NCBI RefSeq assembly: GCF_028453695.1
Contig: NC_135777.1
Coordinates: forward strand, 13,319,714-13,383,713
Reading direction: 5' to 3'
Length of the DNA stretch: 64,000 nucleotides
DNA from: Augochlora pura
Taxonomy: Eukaryota; Arthropoda; Insecta; Hymenoptera; Halictidae
In this document: one piece after another, positions 23,864 through 34,731 of the stretch
Layout: each line of letters starts with the position of its first letter
How positions within the stretch are numbered: position 1 is the stretch's first letter
Program-made: the position numbers and the translations under genes
The notes under the pieces: model-generated
Database searches by the model: none
What the model was told of the DNA's origin: nothing
What the model saw: only the letters and a program-made list of their open reading frames with translations

Positions 23864-24416
23864 CTGTGAACGAAAAGTAAGGTAAATTTGTTTATAAAAT
23901 GTAAATTCTTCATTTATTCTTACAAATCAGTGTCATCCCCTTCAAAGTAATCCCCGTCCGATAAAACGCACTTTTGCCAACGTTTTTTCCAGTTCTCGAA
24001 ACAGTCGGCATTAAAAATAACTTAATAAAAACCAAGGAAAACATTCAATTTATTGATATTCATCAAATATTTTTCAGTTTTTTTTTGTCTCCTCCTTCCC
24101 CTTCAAAATAGTAACTGGTAATTGAAAAACAGTACGATGGGTACAAAATTCGATCTGCAATGCGATTCAATATTCACTATAATTATTTATCCACTATTTT
24201 TATTGAATTTTTAGTAATTTTTGCATTTTTTTCAAATATTTATTGAAATTAAGGTCCAAATATGTTTTTTCTTAGATACAAAAAATTGATTTTTTTTGGT
24301 CGTTTTTTTTTTTAAATTGTGCATTAAGGGGTTAAACCTTTTGACAAAAAAATAAAAAAAGAATGAATAAAGAATTTACATTTTATAAACAAATTCACCT
24401 TACTTTTTTAACACTT
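23864..24416 (-). mobile_element. Internally deleted mariner-family transposon
   Basis: The left end (23,864 onward) and right end (to 24,416) are inverted repeats. The inner part is the clearest: about 35 bases reading AAAGTAAGGTAAATTTG and onward match the reverse complement of the other end with only a few changes. The outer bases (CTGTGAACG versus AAGTGTTAA) have diverged. TA dinucleotides abut both ends (23,862-23,863 and 24,417-24,418), as expected for mariner insertion. Inside the left end lies the reverse-strand 3-prime tip of a transposase gene. An intact mariner is about 1.3 kb, so most of the gene, including the catalytic aspartates, is gone and the element is non-autonomous. Confidence 0.85.
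23920..24006 (-). pseudogene. Mariner transposase, C-terminal remnant
   Basis: Reading the minus strand from 24,006 to the TAA at 23,920-23,922 gives 28 residues that include WKKRWQKC followed by GDYFEGD. This is the usual extreme C-terminus of mariner-family transposases, a short basic/aromatic stretch ending near a YFEG motif. Upstream of 24,006 the similarity stops abruptly and the frame becomes AT-rich noise, which marks the deletion junction. The DNA-binding domain and the catalytic D,D,D triad are absent. The stop codon lies about 56 bases inside the element end, a normal spacing for the family. Confidence 0.8.
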
Positions 24417-25683
24417 TACATTTTACATTTAAATATGATATGCATTATGTTTAGCTAGTGTTTTACATAAAATAAATAAACAACTCGTATATACAATTGC
24501 ATTTCAAATCTAACGCTTCCCAATTTTCTGTCACGTCCACAAAATTCGATGCAGTCTGATATTGTCTGAAATCGTCTCCTCGATCGACACGGTGGTGCTA
24601 AACGCGTCGCGAGGAACGATTTTCCACGTAGCAGGGAGCCCGTTCGAATCTCCCCGACACTATGAGAAGCTCCCGGCGCTTCCGCAACGCGGATCCGAGA
24701 AAAAATCGTGGGTCATTCGTCCAGCAAATCGTTGGATCGTCGCGGCGACCTCTGGTCGGAAGGAACCAGGGGGTTGGGCGGGAAAGGTTCGTAACCGCTC
24801 GAAGCCGGAGCGTAACCCGCGATAACGTTTTCCATTTTCCCGGGTCTGCCGCGGTCCCCGGGGAGGAGACCGAGCTGCTTGCCAGAGGATCGAGCCTCTC
24901 CAAGACTCCGCGCGCCGTCTTTCCCGCTTCCGTTTTTGAATTATGGCCCGGAGATATCCGGCTGGATACGTCTGCGGTCTGTTCGAACGGATACGCGGCC
25001 ATCGGAAACCGGGAACCCCGCTTTCTTCGGGGAAATTCTCTGTACACCACCCCCAGACGCGCTGCGAGCCGTTCCGCAAATTTATCCGACCGCCTCTCGC
25101 CGATCGCCGGCTCTCGTACATCTTCCAAGCGAAAACCTCTCTCTCGCGATTGATGTCGGAGTCGTGATCCTCGCCGCGCCGCGAATCTTTTCAATTTCAT
25201 GGACAATCTATTGTTTGCCGGACCCACGATCTGTCCGACGTGCTCCGGTAATCAGCGCGATGCATGAGCTCCGCGTTCGTTTCATCCCCCTTTGGCTGGT
25301 TAATCTTCCCTTCAGTGTTCACGTGTTCCCGTCGCGAACGTTCCCCCAACTTCGAAGAAGTTTAGTTAAGGAGACCGAAATTAGGGAGTCGAAGTTGATT
25401 GAAGTTGATCGAAGTGATCGCTAGCAAATTCGTCTGCGTGCTGCGAATGTTGGTCTTTCCTTCCAAACTTGACGTAAGAAAAGCGACGCTCGTGTGTGTG
25501 AGCGGCGTGGCAGTCAACGTGGTAACGCTTTATCACTTCTGTTCATTTTTATGTCTTCATTTGTGAGCTTAACGTCGACGATAATTGACAGGTAGGATTT
25601 TATGCAGTTTTGACAAATATAAGTATGTCGAATACAAGAATGAGATGATGTTAGAAAAATTTAAAAATATTGCTGTATTATTT
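24417..25683. other. CpG-rich block between AT-rich edges
   Basis: CpG-rich at 24,560-25,430. Frames at minus 24,598-25,227 (209 codons), plus 24,879-25,424 and others overlap each other on both strands and show only low-information R/S/P-rich sequence, so none is called. A GTTCGAATC word at about 24,642 resembles a tRNA B box but lacks the rest of a tRNA. Confidence 0.5.
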
Positions 25684-25980
25684 TCAACTTGTAATGATTA
25701 TTAAAAGACGAAAGATATTTGAGTTATATTCCTTACAGTTAACATAGGCTATTTTTATTTTATATACAGTTTCGCAGTCTATTGTTAGACATACTTGGCT
25801 GTAAAGACCGTTTAGATTTAAACTAAGGAGAAATGGTCCAAGCTTTGATGAGTTTTTGACGTAGTGGCAGATGTTAAAGAGTTGAAGTTCGTAGCTTGCA
25901 AGATATTCAACATCAACGTTTTTGTCGTTAAATAATAAATTACCTGAAAGACACTTGTAGTTTGGTTCTAAATTAAACAT
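25684..25980 (-). CDS. Unrecognised 98-residue open frame in AT-rich DNA
   Basis: An ATG-started minus frame of 98 residues is open in DNA of roughly one-third GC, where stop codons should be frequent. The residues are varied (six cysteines, many Y, N, L) with no repeat bias. Two leucine/isoleucine-rich stretches are visible (around residues 48-60 and at the C-terminus, LLIIIT), but there is no signal peptide at the start. The start codon ends only six bases from the TTAA-flanked MITE at 25,987. I recognise no family. By rough composition one such frame could arise by chance in a window of this size. Confidence 0.15.
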   Translation of the reverse strand: MFNLEPNYKCLSGNLLFNDKNVDVEYLASYELQLFNICHYVKNSSKLGPFLLSLNLNGLYSQVCLTIDCETVYKIKIAYVNCKEYNSNIFRLLIIITS

Positions 25981-25986
25981 ATTTTT

Positions 25987-26235
25987 TTAACCCTTGCTGT
26001 ATCATTTTCTTTACAACTACTATGACTAGAATTTTTTCGATCGCACTAATTTTGTAGAAAAAAAAGAATGTTATATTTATTGTGCTCTTACATCTACTTG
26101 AATGTTTAAATATTGGTGATAAGCGAATAAAACTTGATTTCTACTTAAAGGAACATATAAACATTCGTTTATAACTGCTTATTATTATAAATCTCCATCA
26201 CGAGTCTGACTCGTTAAAGTACGGTAAGGGATTAA
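25987..26235 (+). mobile_element. TTAA-flanked MITE, family copy A
   Basis: TTAA at 25,987-25,990 and 26,232-26,235 bound the element. The left end is CCCTTGCTGTA. The right end, reverse-complemented, is TCCCTTACCGTAC. The right subterminal palindrome ACGAGTCTGACTCGT sits at 26,200-26,214. The internal sequence after the left end (ATTTTCTTTACA..., ACTAGAATTTTTTCGAT) aligns with copies at 47,735 (reverse), 44,866, 48,597 and 62,002. TTAA targets and CCC ends fit piggyBac-type non-autonomous elements. No coding sequence is inside. Confidence 0.75.
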
Positions 26236-27940
26236 ACATGAGTATGTCTCTGAAGAAATTATACAAACGTAAAAATAAATGTTGAAAAGATCTTGGCGAC
26301 CGAATTTTAATTCCTAGTGGTATCATTATACAAAAACTAATTAAAGAATGAAGGTCACAGCCTGAAACCTCCCTTTGTAAGAGCTAAATGTCGCGCGATG
26401 TGTCAAACTATAATGAAAGATCAATATTACAGTCATCGACTCTGAGACAAATATTGTAAAATTTGCGTAAATCTTAGCCTTTTAATGAAGATATAAATTT
26501 ACCGTGTATTCTTATGTGTCGACAGAATCGTAATGAATCGAAGATGTTCGATGTTTGCACTCTGAATACTGAAGAAAACACAGGCGAAAGTACATACTAT
26601 GCTTGAAATCCGAAGGGAAAGCAAGCTCCGATAGGTAGACGGGGATTGGCCGCGTTTTATCATACTTTATTATACATGGAGGGTCCGTTCTCCGTGTTGC
26701 AGGTTAGTTCGGTCCATCCGTAGGATGATAGAATTTTCGATTCCTCCGCGCCGATATTTACCAATCGACCCCGGCATTTCTCAGCGTTTCCCGAGACTTC
26801 GAGTTTTCCGTATTTTCCGTAGTAATTCGCGAATTATATAAAATGCTTTGACAGCTGAACGACTTGTTGCTTCGCTTATAATTGCCGGCGAGGTCGAAAA
26901 ATCTATTAGAAACGATTGGTAGTCGAAACGGTGTACATAAAAAATTGATCGAGGAGGTCGGGAATTAAATATGAGCTCGGTATTTTATTGGTGATTCGAC
27001 GACTAAAATTCGAGCCGATTAAAATTCGCGTTCTGCGCCAGTTTGCCGGGCGGTATTACGAATGCATGAAGACTCGGCGACACCGGCAATTCTTTTAGAC
27101 TTCTCCGGCGCGTGCTGAAAAAAGCCTTCCATCGATCGGCGATAGCGGGTAGGAAAAGTAGCGGGCAGGATCGTTCCGCGTATAGTATGCTCGAGCGCAG
27201 CCGCGCGCGTCACGCCGATTATGTTTTCGGCGTGCTGTAATTAGAGCGGAGAGCGGGTTACCGCCGAGTTCGGTCGCGTTAAATATCGGCTGAAAACACG
27301 GTCGCGCGGGGAATTGAGCCGCCGTGCTGGGAATCGACGAGGAGGGCGTTTGACCGGTGACATCCGATTACGATGCCGCTGGATTATCGACCTGCCGATG
27401 GAACAGGTAACGAGCAGGTGAGAGAAGACCTGCGAATTGCTGGTGGCCACACGCGTACGTGCAGAATGTTTGCCATGAAAGTTATACCGATAACGAACCA
27501 CGCTATGCAAACAGCGAAACACAATTTCTTCAATATTTAGGGATTTTTCTCGCATTTCTCAAAATGTTACTGCAGTTTTCTTTTAACATTTGTACTTGTC
27601 ATTAACTCGTGTGTAAATATACGAAATAGAAAAGTTAATTTTATTACAATTCATTATCAAGGCTTATAATTCAACTGTTTATTAAAATATTTTTACGTCA
27701 TCGTTGTAATGAAATAATTGAAGGAAGATTTTTATTTGACTTCTAGTCTTTGCGATTAATTCAGGTAATTCTTATTTTGTAAAAAGATCTACTCTCTTGC
27801 TACGATGGATAGTATGATATATCTTGCTACTGCTACTGTCATATGTGCTTTAATTTACCTTTAACTTAATTTCTATATACAAATTAATATGATATTCATT
27901 ATCAGAAATTCGAATGTCCGCAGTAAGGGATATTTATTCG
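26236..27940. other. Mixed stretch with a small CpG-rich block
   Basis: AT-rich to about 26,600, CpG-rich at 26,990-27,560, AT-rich after. No element or convincing frame was found. Confidence 0.5.
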
Positions 27941-28592
27941 ATCACTTTCTACGAGGTTTCAAAGATGTTAAAGAATGTGTAACCGACTGGCAGAGTGGTA
28001 TTAGTGTCAAATAAGACAACGAGTCCGCCATTTTGAAAGCGGCGCAAAGGAAAACGTCCCAATAGAACGGCGAGATAAAGAAAATTAGCAGCGCGTTTAG
28101 CTCGTCGACGAGGGAAAAGTTGGTACGAGATTGGTACAAAGGACCGGCGTAGCTCCCAGGAAGATTTAATAAGGAGCTGCGAGGCCGAACGAAGGATCCA
28201 ACGTTGATCGATGGGAGCGTGGCACGCTCTAACAAGTAGAAAATATTGTCCCACGGAAAAACCGAGGAAAAAGGTGGACAGGGACAGGGAGAAAAGCAAA
28301 CGGATTCGACGGAGGAGTTGGGTAGGACAGGGTCTCGCGTATCGCGCTTAATAATCCAGCCAGTTAGCTAACGCGGCTCGGGTATAACGCGAGCCGCCGC
28401 AAAGGACTAAGAATAAGCGAGCCTCGATAAATCACGGTGCGCGAGTTCTCATAGTCCTGTCAACAAAAGAGGCAGAGCCCGCGGGATGGTCTTAGGCCAC
28501 CATTCCCCCGGTTTAACGGCGTAGTCCTTGTGAGTGGCCGCAGTCTCTCTACGCTCTGTCCTCTTCTCGCCGACGGGGACAGTTCCTGGCGT

Positions 28593-28598
<6 letters not shown>

Positions 28599-28643
<45 letters not shown>
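28599..28643 (+). repeat. (CT)n microsatellite
   Basis: CT run interrupted once by TTT. It continues as a looser pyrimidine tract to about 28,760. Confidence 0.95.
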
Positions 28644-29043
28644 TATTCCCTCTTGCTCTCTCCACTCTCTGTTTCTTCCTCCGTTGGTCTCTGTTTCGTT
28701 CTCTCTTCACCGACGTTCCCGTCCTCCGTCTCTCTCTCTCGCTCTTCGTCGAGCTCTCTCTGTATTTGGCGTTGGTTTGTTGAAGCTATAAGGGGCCGTA
28801 GGGAGGACAGAAGGGCAGCGGCAAGGAGTTGTCGACACTGAAGAAATAATGGTGCCCGTCCAAGTCGGAGGAGCACGTCCCGGCTGTGCCGTAGTCCTCG
28901 CCAAAATAAGACTGCCCCGGACTCCGTTTATTCTACCGCTGTCCAGGCCTTCTACCCCGAAAGGATAAATGCTTTCTACCCGGTCGCTTTATGAACGAAC
29001 CTAAGTCCTATGCCGCCACTACTGGAATCCGGGCTCGCGAACA

Positions 29044-29065
29044 CCGCCGCGCCGCGCCGCGCCGC
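29044..29065 (+). repeat. (CGCCG)n pentanucleotide repeat
   Basis: About four tandem CGCCG units, a GC-only relative of the CGAGG class. Confidence 0.85.
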
Positions 29066-29280
29066 TGCGCCACGATCCTCGATCCTCCTTCTCCCGATCA
29101 TCTTTTCACGAATTCAAACTAGCCCGCGAATTTCAGCGACCGCGCGAACGCTTCCAGCAAGGGGCGCTGTCACGCGATAATTACCCGCGTTCGGATAATT
29201 CGTTTTGATGCATCGACGTGGCTGCAGTCTTATCTTAAACAGCCTCCGAAAGGGCGAAGGGAAAGAGAGCGAGGGAAGGA

Positions 29281-29317
29281 AAGAGAGAGAGAGAGAAAGA
29301 GAGAGGGGGGGGGGGGG
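29281..29317 (+). repeat. (GA)n run followed by poly-G (13)
   Basis: GA dinucleotides run into 13 consecutive G bases at 29,305-29,317. Confidence 0.95.
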
Positions 29318-29720
29318 AGAGCCGGCAGAGGCCACAAAAAGGTAACCGGCCAGGGGACAGGCCGGAGATTACCTCTCGCTGCATCTCGATTACGAGGTAG
29401 TCCTCCCACATCGGGAACTCTCCTTCTGCTTATCCTCGCCCTGGGGGGCTCCCCTTTGAAGCCCGACTCATCTACAATCGCAATCTCGGTCGTGCGATCT
29501 CTCCTTCTCGGACGTCCACGGACGTCGCAGACTGTCTGCCGCGCCGCAATATACGCGGATATTAATATCGCCGAGGACAAATTATGCAATAATTAGCCGG
29601 GGTATCGAGGGAACCGACAGACGACGCCGATGTCGATACCGAATTCATTAATTTCAGGCTCCGAACCGTGACTCGCGTCGCTCGAGATCTTCCCGAGTGT
29701 CGAACCATCGGATATTATTA

Positions 29721-31087
29721 ACTCCCGCGGCCGCCGATTCTTCGCAATTCTTCTGCAAATATTTTCCTTCGCACCTGTTCAGCTGTCACTGTTTTTAATG
29801 GCAACGTTTCTTTACAGTCCGATGTTTTCTCAATTTTATCAATTTTATGTCGCACCCCGTCCAATGTATTTTCAATCATTATTTTATCATTCCATTTTGG
29901 TAGTTCCATCGGGTGCTGGGGAGAACAAAAAAGATGTGTCAGGAAGAATTGGCAGCCGAATGTAACTCGTTTTCTACTGACATTTCCAACAAATGTTTTG
30001 TTTAAAACGTATCGTATTTTAAAAGCATCATTTGCCCGTTCATTTATTCATTTATTTTGCATATTAATAGATAAAGAATGAATAAATCCGACTGTTGTAA
30101 ATACCGCTTTCTAGATAGAAAAGATATCACCATGATAAGTGTTTCATTCTATCACGCTTGAATAAATAATGAAATGAATACGCTCTGCTTTTTTAAGAGA
30201 TTTACATTTTGTAGGTACATACTGCGGTAATCTGAAATTTTTTAAATAATTGTCTCATAATTTTGTTCTATCTCGTTATAGCCACCGTTGCAAAATATTG
30301 AAGAATTTATATCTCAAATTTGAGCAGAGTAATCTGTTAATATTCCTGTTCCAATAAATTTGAACATTAAATAAAGCCAACAAAAGATCAATACGTCACA
30401 GGTCAACGCGATTTCAGCTTGAAACGTCTTCATAAAGCCAGCGAACGACTAATTGTTTTAGCTATGCGTACAAAAATCATCCAAATAACCCGATCACGCG
30501 TAATTGCCGCGAATTTTAAGAACACATGAGTTATATACACGTGTACAAAAAATAAATTGCAGTTTTCTCGGAAAGAGTTTGAAAAGTTAAGAAACACCTC
30601 TAGGAAAAATTGGCGATTCAGGCTGGGAATGATCATAAATACGGGTTAATTCATTTCTGGGTTTGACGAAGCCTTTGTGAGAATGGAGACGGAGGGTCCG
30701 AGCAGACCCAGTCGCCGGCGGGGCGATCGCGGGGCACCAGAGATTGAGCGAGCGTATTTTCTAGGAAACGTTTCCGGGCGAAGAAAGCCTCATTACTGTT
30801 TCCGTAGCGGGGCTAATGAAACTTTTCCCGAGGCAAACGTATCTCCTTCTCCCATAATAGCTCGTCTCCCTGAATTTTACGTTCAATTGGCGTGCCGGCG
30901 TCGCTGTTTCCCGCCTCGGTCTTCCCGCGCCCGTAGCTCTTCCCCGGAGACTTCTCGGAAAGCGCTGCCTCTAATCTGATTACGACTTATTACGACGTGC
31001 CGGTGTTTCGCGAGTCATTATCGTCGGATTTCGCAGCCGCCACGGAAACGGCCGAGCGTAAACGACCAGAGCGACGGATCCAGGATC
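29721..31087. other. AT-rich then CpG-rich non-coding stretch
   Basis: AT-rich to about 30,660, then CpG-rich. The plus frame 30,677-30,979 has no known domain. Confidence 0.5.
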
Positions 31088-31140
31088 CTCTCCCTCTCTC
31101 TCACCCTCTGTCTCTCTCTCTCTCTTCCTCTCTCTCTCTC
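31088..31140 (+). repeat. (CT)n microsatellite, interrupted
   Basis: Several CT runs separated by ACC and TTCC interruptions. An older, decaying tract. Confidence 0.9.
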
Positions 31141-31432
31141 CGCTTTGTCTGAACCGGGTCACTGGTGTCCATCCTACTGTGCGCAGATGGAACGATAGCA
31201 GAGCTAGGTAACTTGGACCTGATTGTTCGTTGAGCACTGTATTTCCGTTATTGGCTGAACCGTTTTCCGAGTTAGGGAGCCTTTAACCCTTCTGTGTAGA
31301 ACGGTTTCAATTTCACTGAAAGTCCACCCGTGGAAACACTACGACTAATTCGTGTCATTTATTTAACAATCTAAATGAGGTTTCGACGATTATACAGGTT
31401 CCAGTGGCTATTTGGGCAGGTGCTCATCAATA
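31141..31432. other. Non-coding stretch
   Basis: TTAACCCTTCTGTG at 31,283 looks like the left end of a TTAACCC-type repeat, but what follows does not align with the family copies. Nothing else was seen. Confidence 0.4.
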
Positions 31433-31611
31433 TAGTAGAACCACGATTATCCGGTGCTCCGTTTTAACATTTTCCCATTGTCCAAAAACGTTTCACATGT
31501 AATCGGTTCAACTTCGATTAACCCATATACAAAACGATTTACTTTATGTATAAATGAAAATTTAATTAAAACTGTAACCGTTTCATTATCCGGTCACTTG
31601 AGTTATTCTGC
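31433..31611 (+). mobile_element. Pogo/Tigger-like transposon end, truncated
   Basis: It begins TAGTAGAACCACGATTATCC and continues with TTGTCCAAAAACG, in the same order and spacing as the copy at 2,061. A further TTATCCGGTCACTTGAG motif lies near 31,588. The similarity stops where the TTAA of the next element begins (31,612). No inverted right end was found. Confidence 0.5.
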
Positions 31612-31816
31612 TTAACAAGGAGCATCGAGATATCGCTGTATTTTGGTCACGTGCTTGACACTAAATTTACGGAGCACTAAAAGCAGCAATGAGTCATTTA
31701 TTCTAACATTTAATATTTGCCGGAAGTTAAGAGAGTTAATTAAAGAAATATTTAATAATTTATTACCAATAATTTCCATCGCGAGTCGGCCTCGTCAAAG
31801 TATGGCAAGGGGTTAA
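31612..31816 (+). mobile_element. TTAA-flanked MITE, family copy G (diverged)
   Basis: The right end is clear: CCATCGCGAGTCGGCCTCGT followed by AAAGTATGGCAAGGGG and TTAA at 31,813-31,816, matching copies at 26,191 and 45,150. The left boundary (TTAA at 31,612) is less certain because the left end has diverged. Confidence 0.55.
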
Positions 31817-32934
31817 TCTGACACTCAAGATTTCAAGGAACAAGATATCGTAGATCAAGTAATTGACAACGTGGATCGCTTTTCAGGGATGCAATCCAAC
31901 ATAAAGAATTTTTCGCACATACGTTTTCCAGTACCGTGTGATTCATTAGATCGGTTTCAGGAATTTTCACCGATCCATCTTGCGCAGCCGGTTTCATAAA
32001 AATATATTCGCGTGCCTGTGCCCCGTGGGGGCGTGTGTACGAGCTTCAAGGGACCGGCGCGGGAGAGTTTCCGCGTTTGTAACGGCAGATTAAAAAACAA
32101 TCGCCGCCGTGGAACGCCCGGCGAAAGGAGGAGATTGCCTCGTGGAATTTCGCCGGTGAATTTTCCGGCGGCGTTAATGGTTCCCGAGCAAATAGGTCGG
32201 CGACGTCAAAAGATCGGACGGATACGAGGCGGAAAGACAGGCGGCGACGAAAAGGGGGGCCGTGCCACCACTATCGCGTACAGAGCCAGAAATTACTATT
32301 AAACTCGATTTTCGCGGGACGTCGAGGGACGACAAGCGCGTGTTCGTATCGCGGTTTCCATTTGCCCGCGGAAAACCAACTCGCGAGCTCTCGCGTTCCT
32401 CGAAGTCCTTGCTCGCAAAAGCGACGAATTTGTTCGCGAACGACCGTCGCACCGTTCTTCGCGAAACTTCCCGCGAATTCTTACTTCGGCGCGGAAATTG
32501 TCTCCGCCAACGACGCTTAATGCGAGCACGGACAGATTTAATAGTCTGTTCGAGGCTTTGCCAATTCTTTGCTTCTCCGACTGCGAATGTCGCAGAATTT
32601 CTGACACTCCTCTATCTGTGAAAAGAAAGTTAATATTGTCAAGCATCTTAATACGACATTTTAGCAGTTAATTTTTTACTTTGATTCTTTTCTTTGATCA
32701 TTAGTGAGATCGATGAGAACATCGTCTAACTAGTTCCCGATCATTTTATTTGTAATTAAAACAATATCATGAGTTTATCATTGAAAAGCCTAATTTTAAT
32801 TGTAGTAGTAATCTGTTAAATATGGTATCCATTCTCATTTTTTCTAATCATTGTTAGTGGGAAGAATGTGTTACGTCAAGAGGATAAAATCTGAAAAATC
32901 TTGAAGCGTTCCACCGTGCCGATAAAAATCAAAA
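31817..32934. other. CpG-rich block then AT-rich stretch
   Basis: CpG-rich at 31,980-32,600 with overlapping frames on both strands, AT-rich after. Nothing recognised. Confidence 0.5.
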
Positions 32935-33121
32935 TACAACGTAAAGTTGTTAAGAAACTCAAGGTTTCAATGACTGAAGATTGAAATTAGCTTCCAGGAG
33001 TCGAGAAGTTTCCTGCTGTTTAAGGTCTCCGAAGAATCTGAAAAATTCAACAGAAAGTTGCGAAGAAATAGAGGAGCTTAACGACTATGAAATTAGCTGG
33101 CGAAAGCCGAGAAGTTTGCAG
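32935..33121 (+). repeat. Diverged tandem duplication, period about 106-111 bases
   Basis: AAAGTTG, GAAATTAGCT and CGAGAAGTTT occur in the same order twice. The copies are about 32,935-33,018 and 33,046-33,121, offset by 111 bases at the left and 106 at the right. The shift in spacing breaks any reading frame, so this is not a protein repeat. Confidence 0.6.
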
Positions 33122-33556
33122 CGAGACGGACCTGAATCCGGTGGTTTTAAGAAAGCCGAAGGTCACGAGCTGCTTCGGGGAGGGCGGTTTGGCGAATTTT
33201 GACCCGGTGGCGGCGCGCGAGTGTCTCCGGTCACCGTATAATTTAAATGTAACTCAAACAGTCGGTATCCGTCGCGGATCCGCTTTAATGCCGCGAAAGA
33301 GGTAGACGGTGTACGGGATCACGATGTGCACATACATTTCTGTCAGCCGACGATGGAAGAAGAACGATGGCTGCGCCGAGCAAGCTGGCACGCGGTGGGG
33401 CATGGTAGGGGGTGAGGACGTCGCCGAGGGAAAGAAAGGGAAACAGACGGCGAGGGTTGGTTTGAAAGAGAGACGGAAAGTGGAGTGACTCCGGAGAGAA
33501 ACCGGGGATTTCAAAGCAAATTGCCAACCTCACCCTCGAACCTCCCTCCCTTCCTC

Positions 33557-33591
<35 letters not shown>

Positions 33592-34469
33592 GCCTTGCTT
33601 CGTCCATCTTGATTTCCATTTCTCTTCCACTCGGCGACTTCCCTTTTCGGCTGTCGGGTCGCGTTGACTTTCCCTTTTACGTTCGGCGACGCGACCCCGT
33701 CAAAGGCAGCCGAATTCGGCGTTCGCCGGTGTCGCCAGAAACGCTCCGGTAAACGTTTTCGCCTTCTTTCAGTGCTGCGAAGTAATCGCACCACGGAATT
33801 TCCAGTTTATTAAATACAACTCCTTTGCAGCCGTTTTGCTAACTCGACCCGGGCGTCACCTGCGACTCGCAATCACCCTTAAACCGCAATATTCCGGGCT
33901 CGAAAGGGTGCAGCCTTTTCTATTCGTCACTTCCCCGGTCGCTGCGTGGGATCACAAACGGAATCGAGGATCTTTGATGTCGTTTAATTATTCAACCCCT
34001 CTTTTCTTTTGTATATTTGTGGTGATGGTGGTGCTATTCTCTTTCGGAATACCGAAATCAAAATTAAGGTTAGAATGAACTTGGAATAAAAAGTCTCCGA
34101 AAAGGCTCTCCACTCGGTGGAGAAATAGAAACAGTATGTCTCCACTTTACCACCTGGTATATTATACGAATGCATGCTAAAGGAAATTCTATGTCACACG
34201 GCAAAGATAGAAGCTGCAAGTCTTAAAGTGACTCCGGGTTTATTGTCGTACGACTCGTTTCGACGAAACTATAAGATTTCAGTGCTGGCTAAAATAAGAA
34301 ACTGTAGTAAAAGACATCACTATTGTTTATATTATTTTTTAGGCTTCGGTTATTATTTTTGGTTTTACATTGTATTTTTAAATCGATTGAAAGGGCTTGA
34401 ATTTTCTGTAAATATTAGAGGGTTTATTTCACTGCGTAATAATTACAATATTTTGGTTTAATTTTGCTA
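33122..34469. other. CpG-rich block with CT run, then AT-rich
   Basis: CpG-rich to 33,960, including a CT microsatellite at 33,553-33,592, then AT-rich. A CTTGGAATAAAAAG word at about 34,079 is a stray copy of the end of the element at 34,470. Confidence 0.5.
33553..33592 (+). repeat. (CT)n microsatellite
   Basis: CT run with one CCC interruption in a pyrimidine-rich stretch. Confidence 0.95.
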
Positions 34470-34731
34470 ACACCTGGAATAAAAAGAACATTAAAAAACT
34501 GTTGTTTTTCCTGGTTTTTATCGGACCCAATAATGAAAATTAAAAAAGATTGAAAATTTCATTAAAATCGGTTGGCGTATAGAGAAGTTGGCGTTTACAG
34601 CTTGAATCAAAGTCAATGTTATTATTATCCGATGAAATATTTAGTATTTCCAGCAAATTTTCAGCAATTTTTTAAATTTTCGTTATAGGCTCTGATAAGA
34701 ACAATTTTTTACATTTTTTTATTCCAAGCAA
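34470..34731. mobile_element. TA-flanked inverted-repeat element, 262 bp, unclassified
   Basis: The left end reads CCTGGAATAAAAAGAACATT. The right end, reverse-complemented, reads CTTGGAATAAAAAAATGTAA. The similarity runs for about 30 bases. TA dinucleotides abut both ends (34,468-34,469 and 34,732-34,733), as expected of Tc1/mariner-type MITEs. There is no open frame inside. A third copy of the end sequence occurs alone at about 34,079. Confidence 0.6.

Larger units (their letters stand above)
27941..29720. other. CpG-rich block with CT and GA repeats
   Basis: Contains a CT run at 28,599-28,643, a CGCCG pentamer run at 29,044-29,065 and a GA/poly-G run at 29,281-29,317. The minus frame 27,949-28,299 (116 residues) begins with a hydrophobic, signal-like stretch (MLFSLSLSTFFLGFSVG) but overlaps a second long minus frame and matches nothing known, so it is not called. 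Confidence 0.45.

Noticed and set aside
24630..24660. GTTCGAATC word like a tRNA B box
   Set aside because: The stem around it gives an oversized loop and there is no A box at the right distance.
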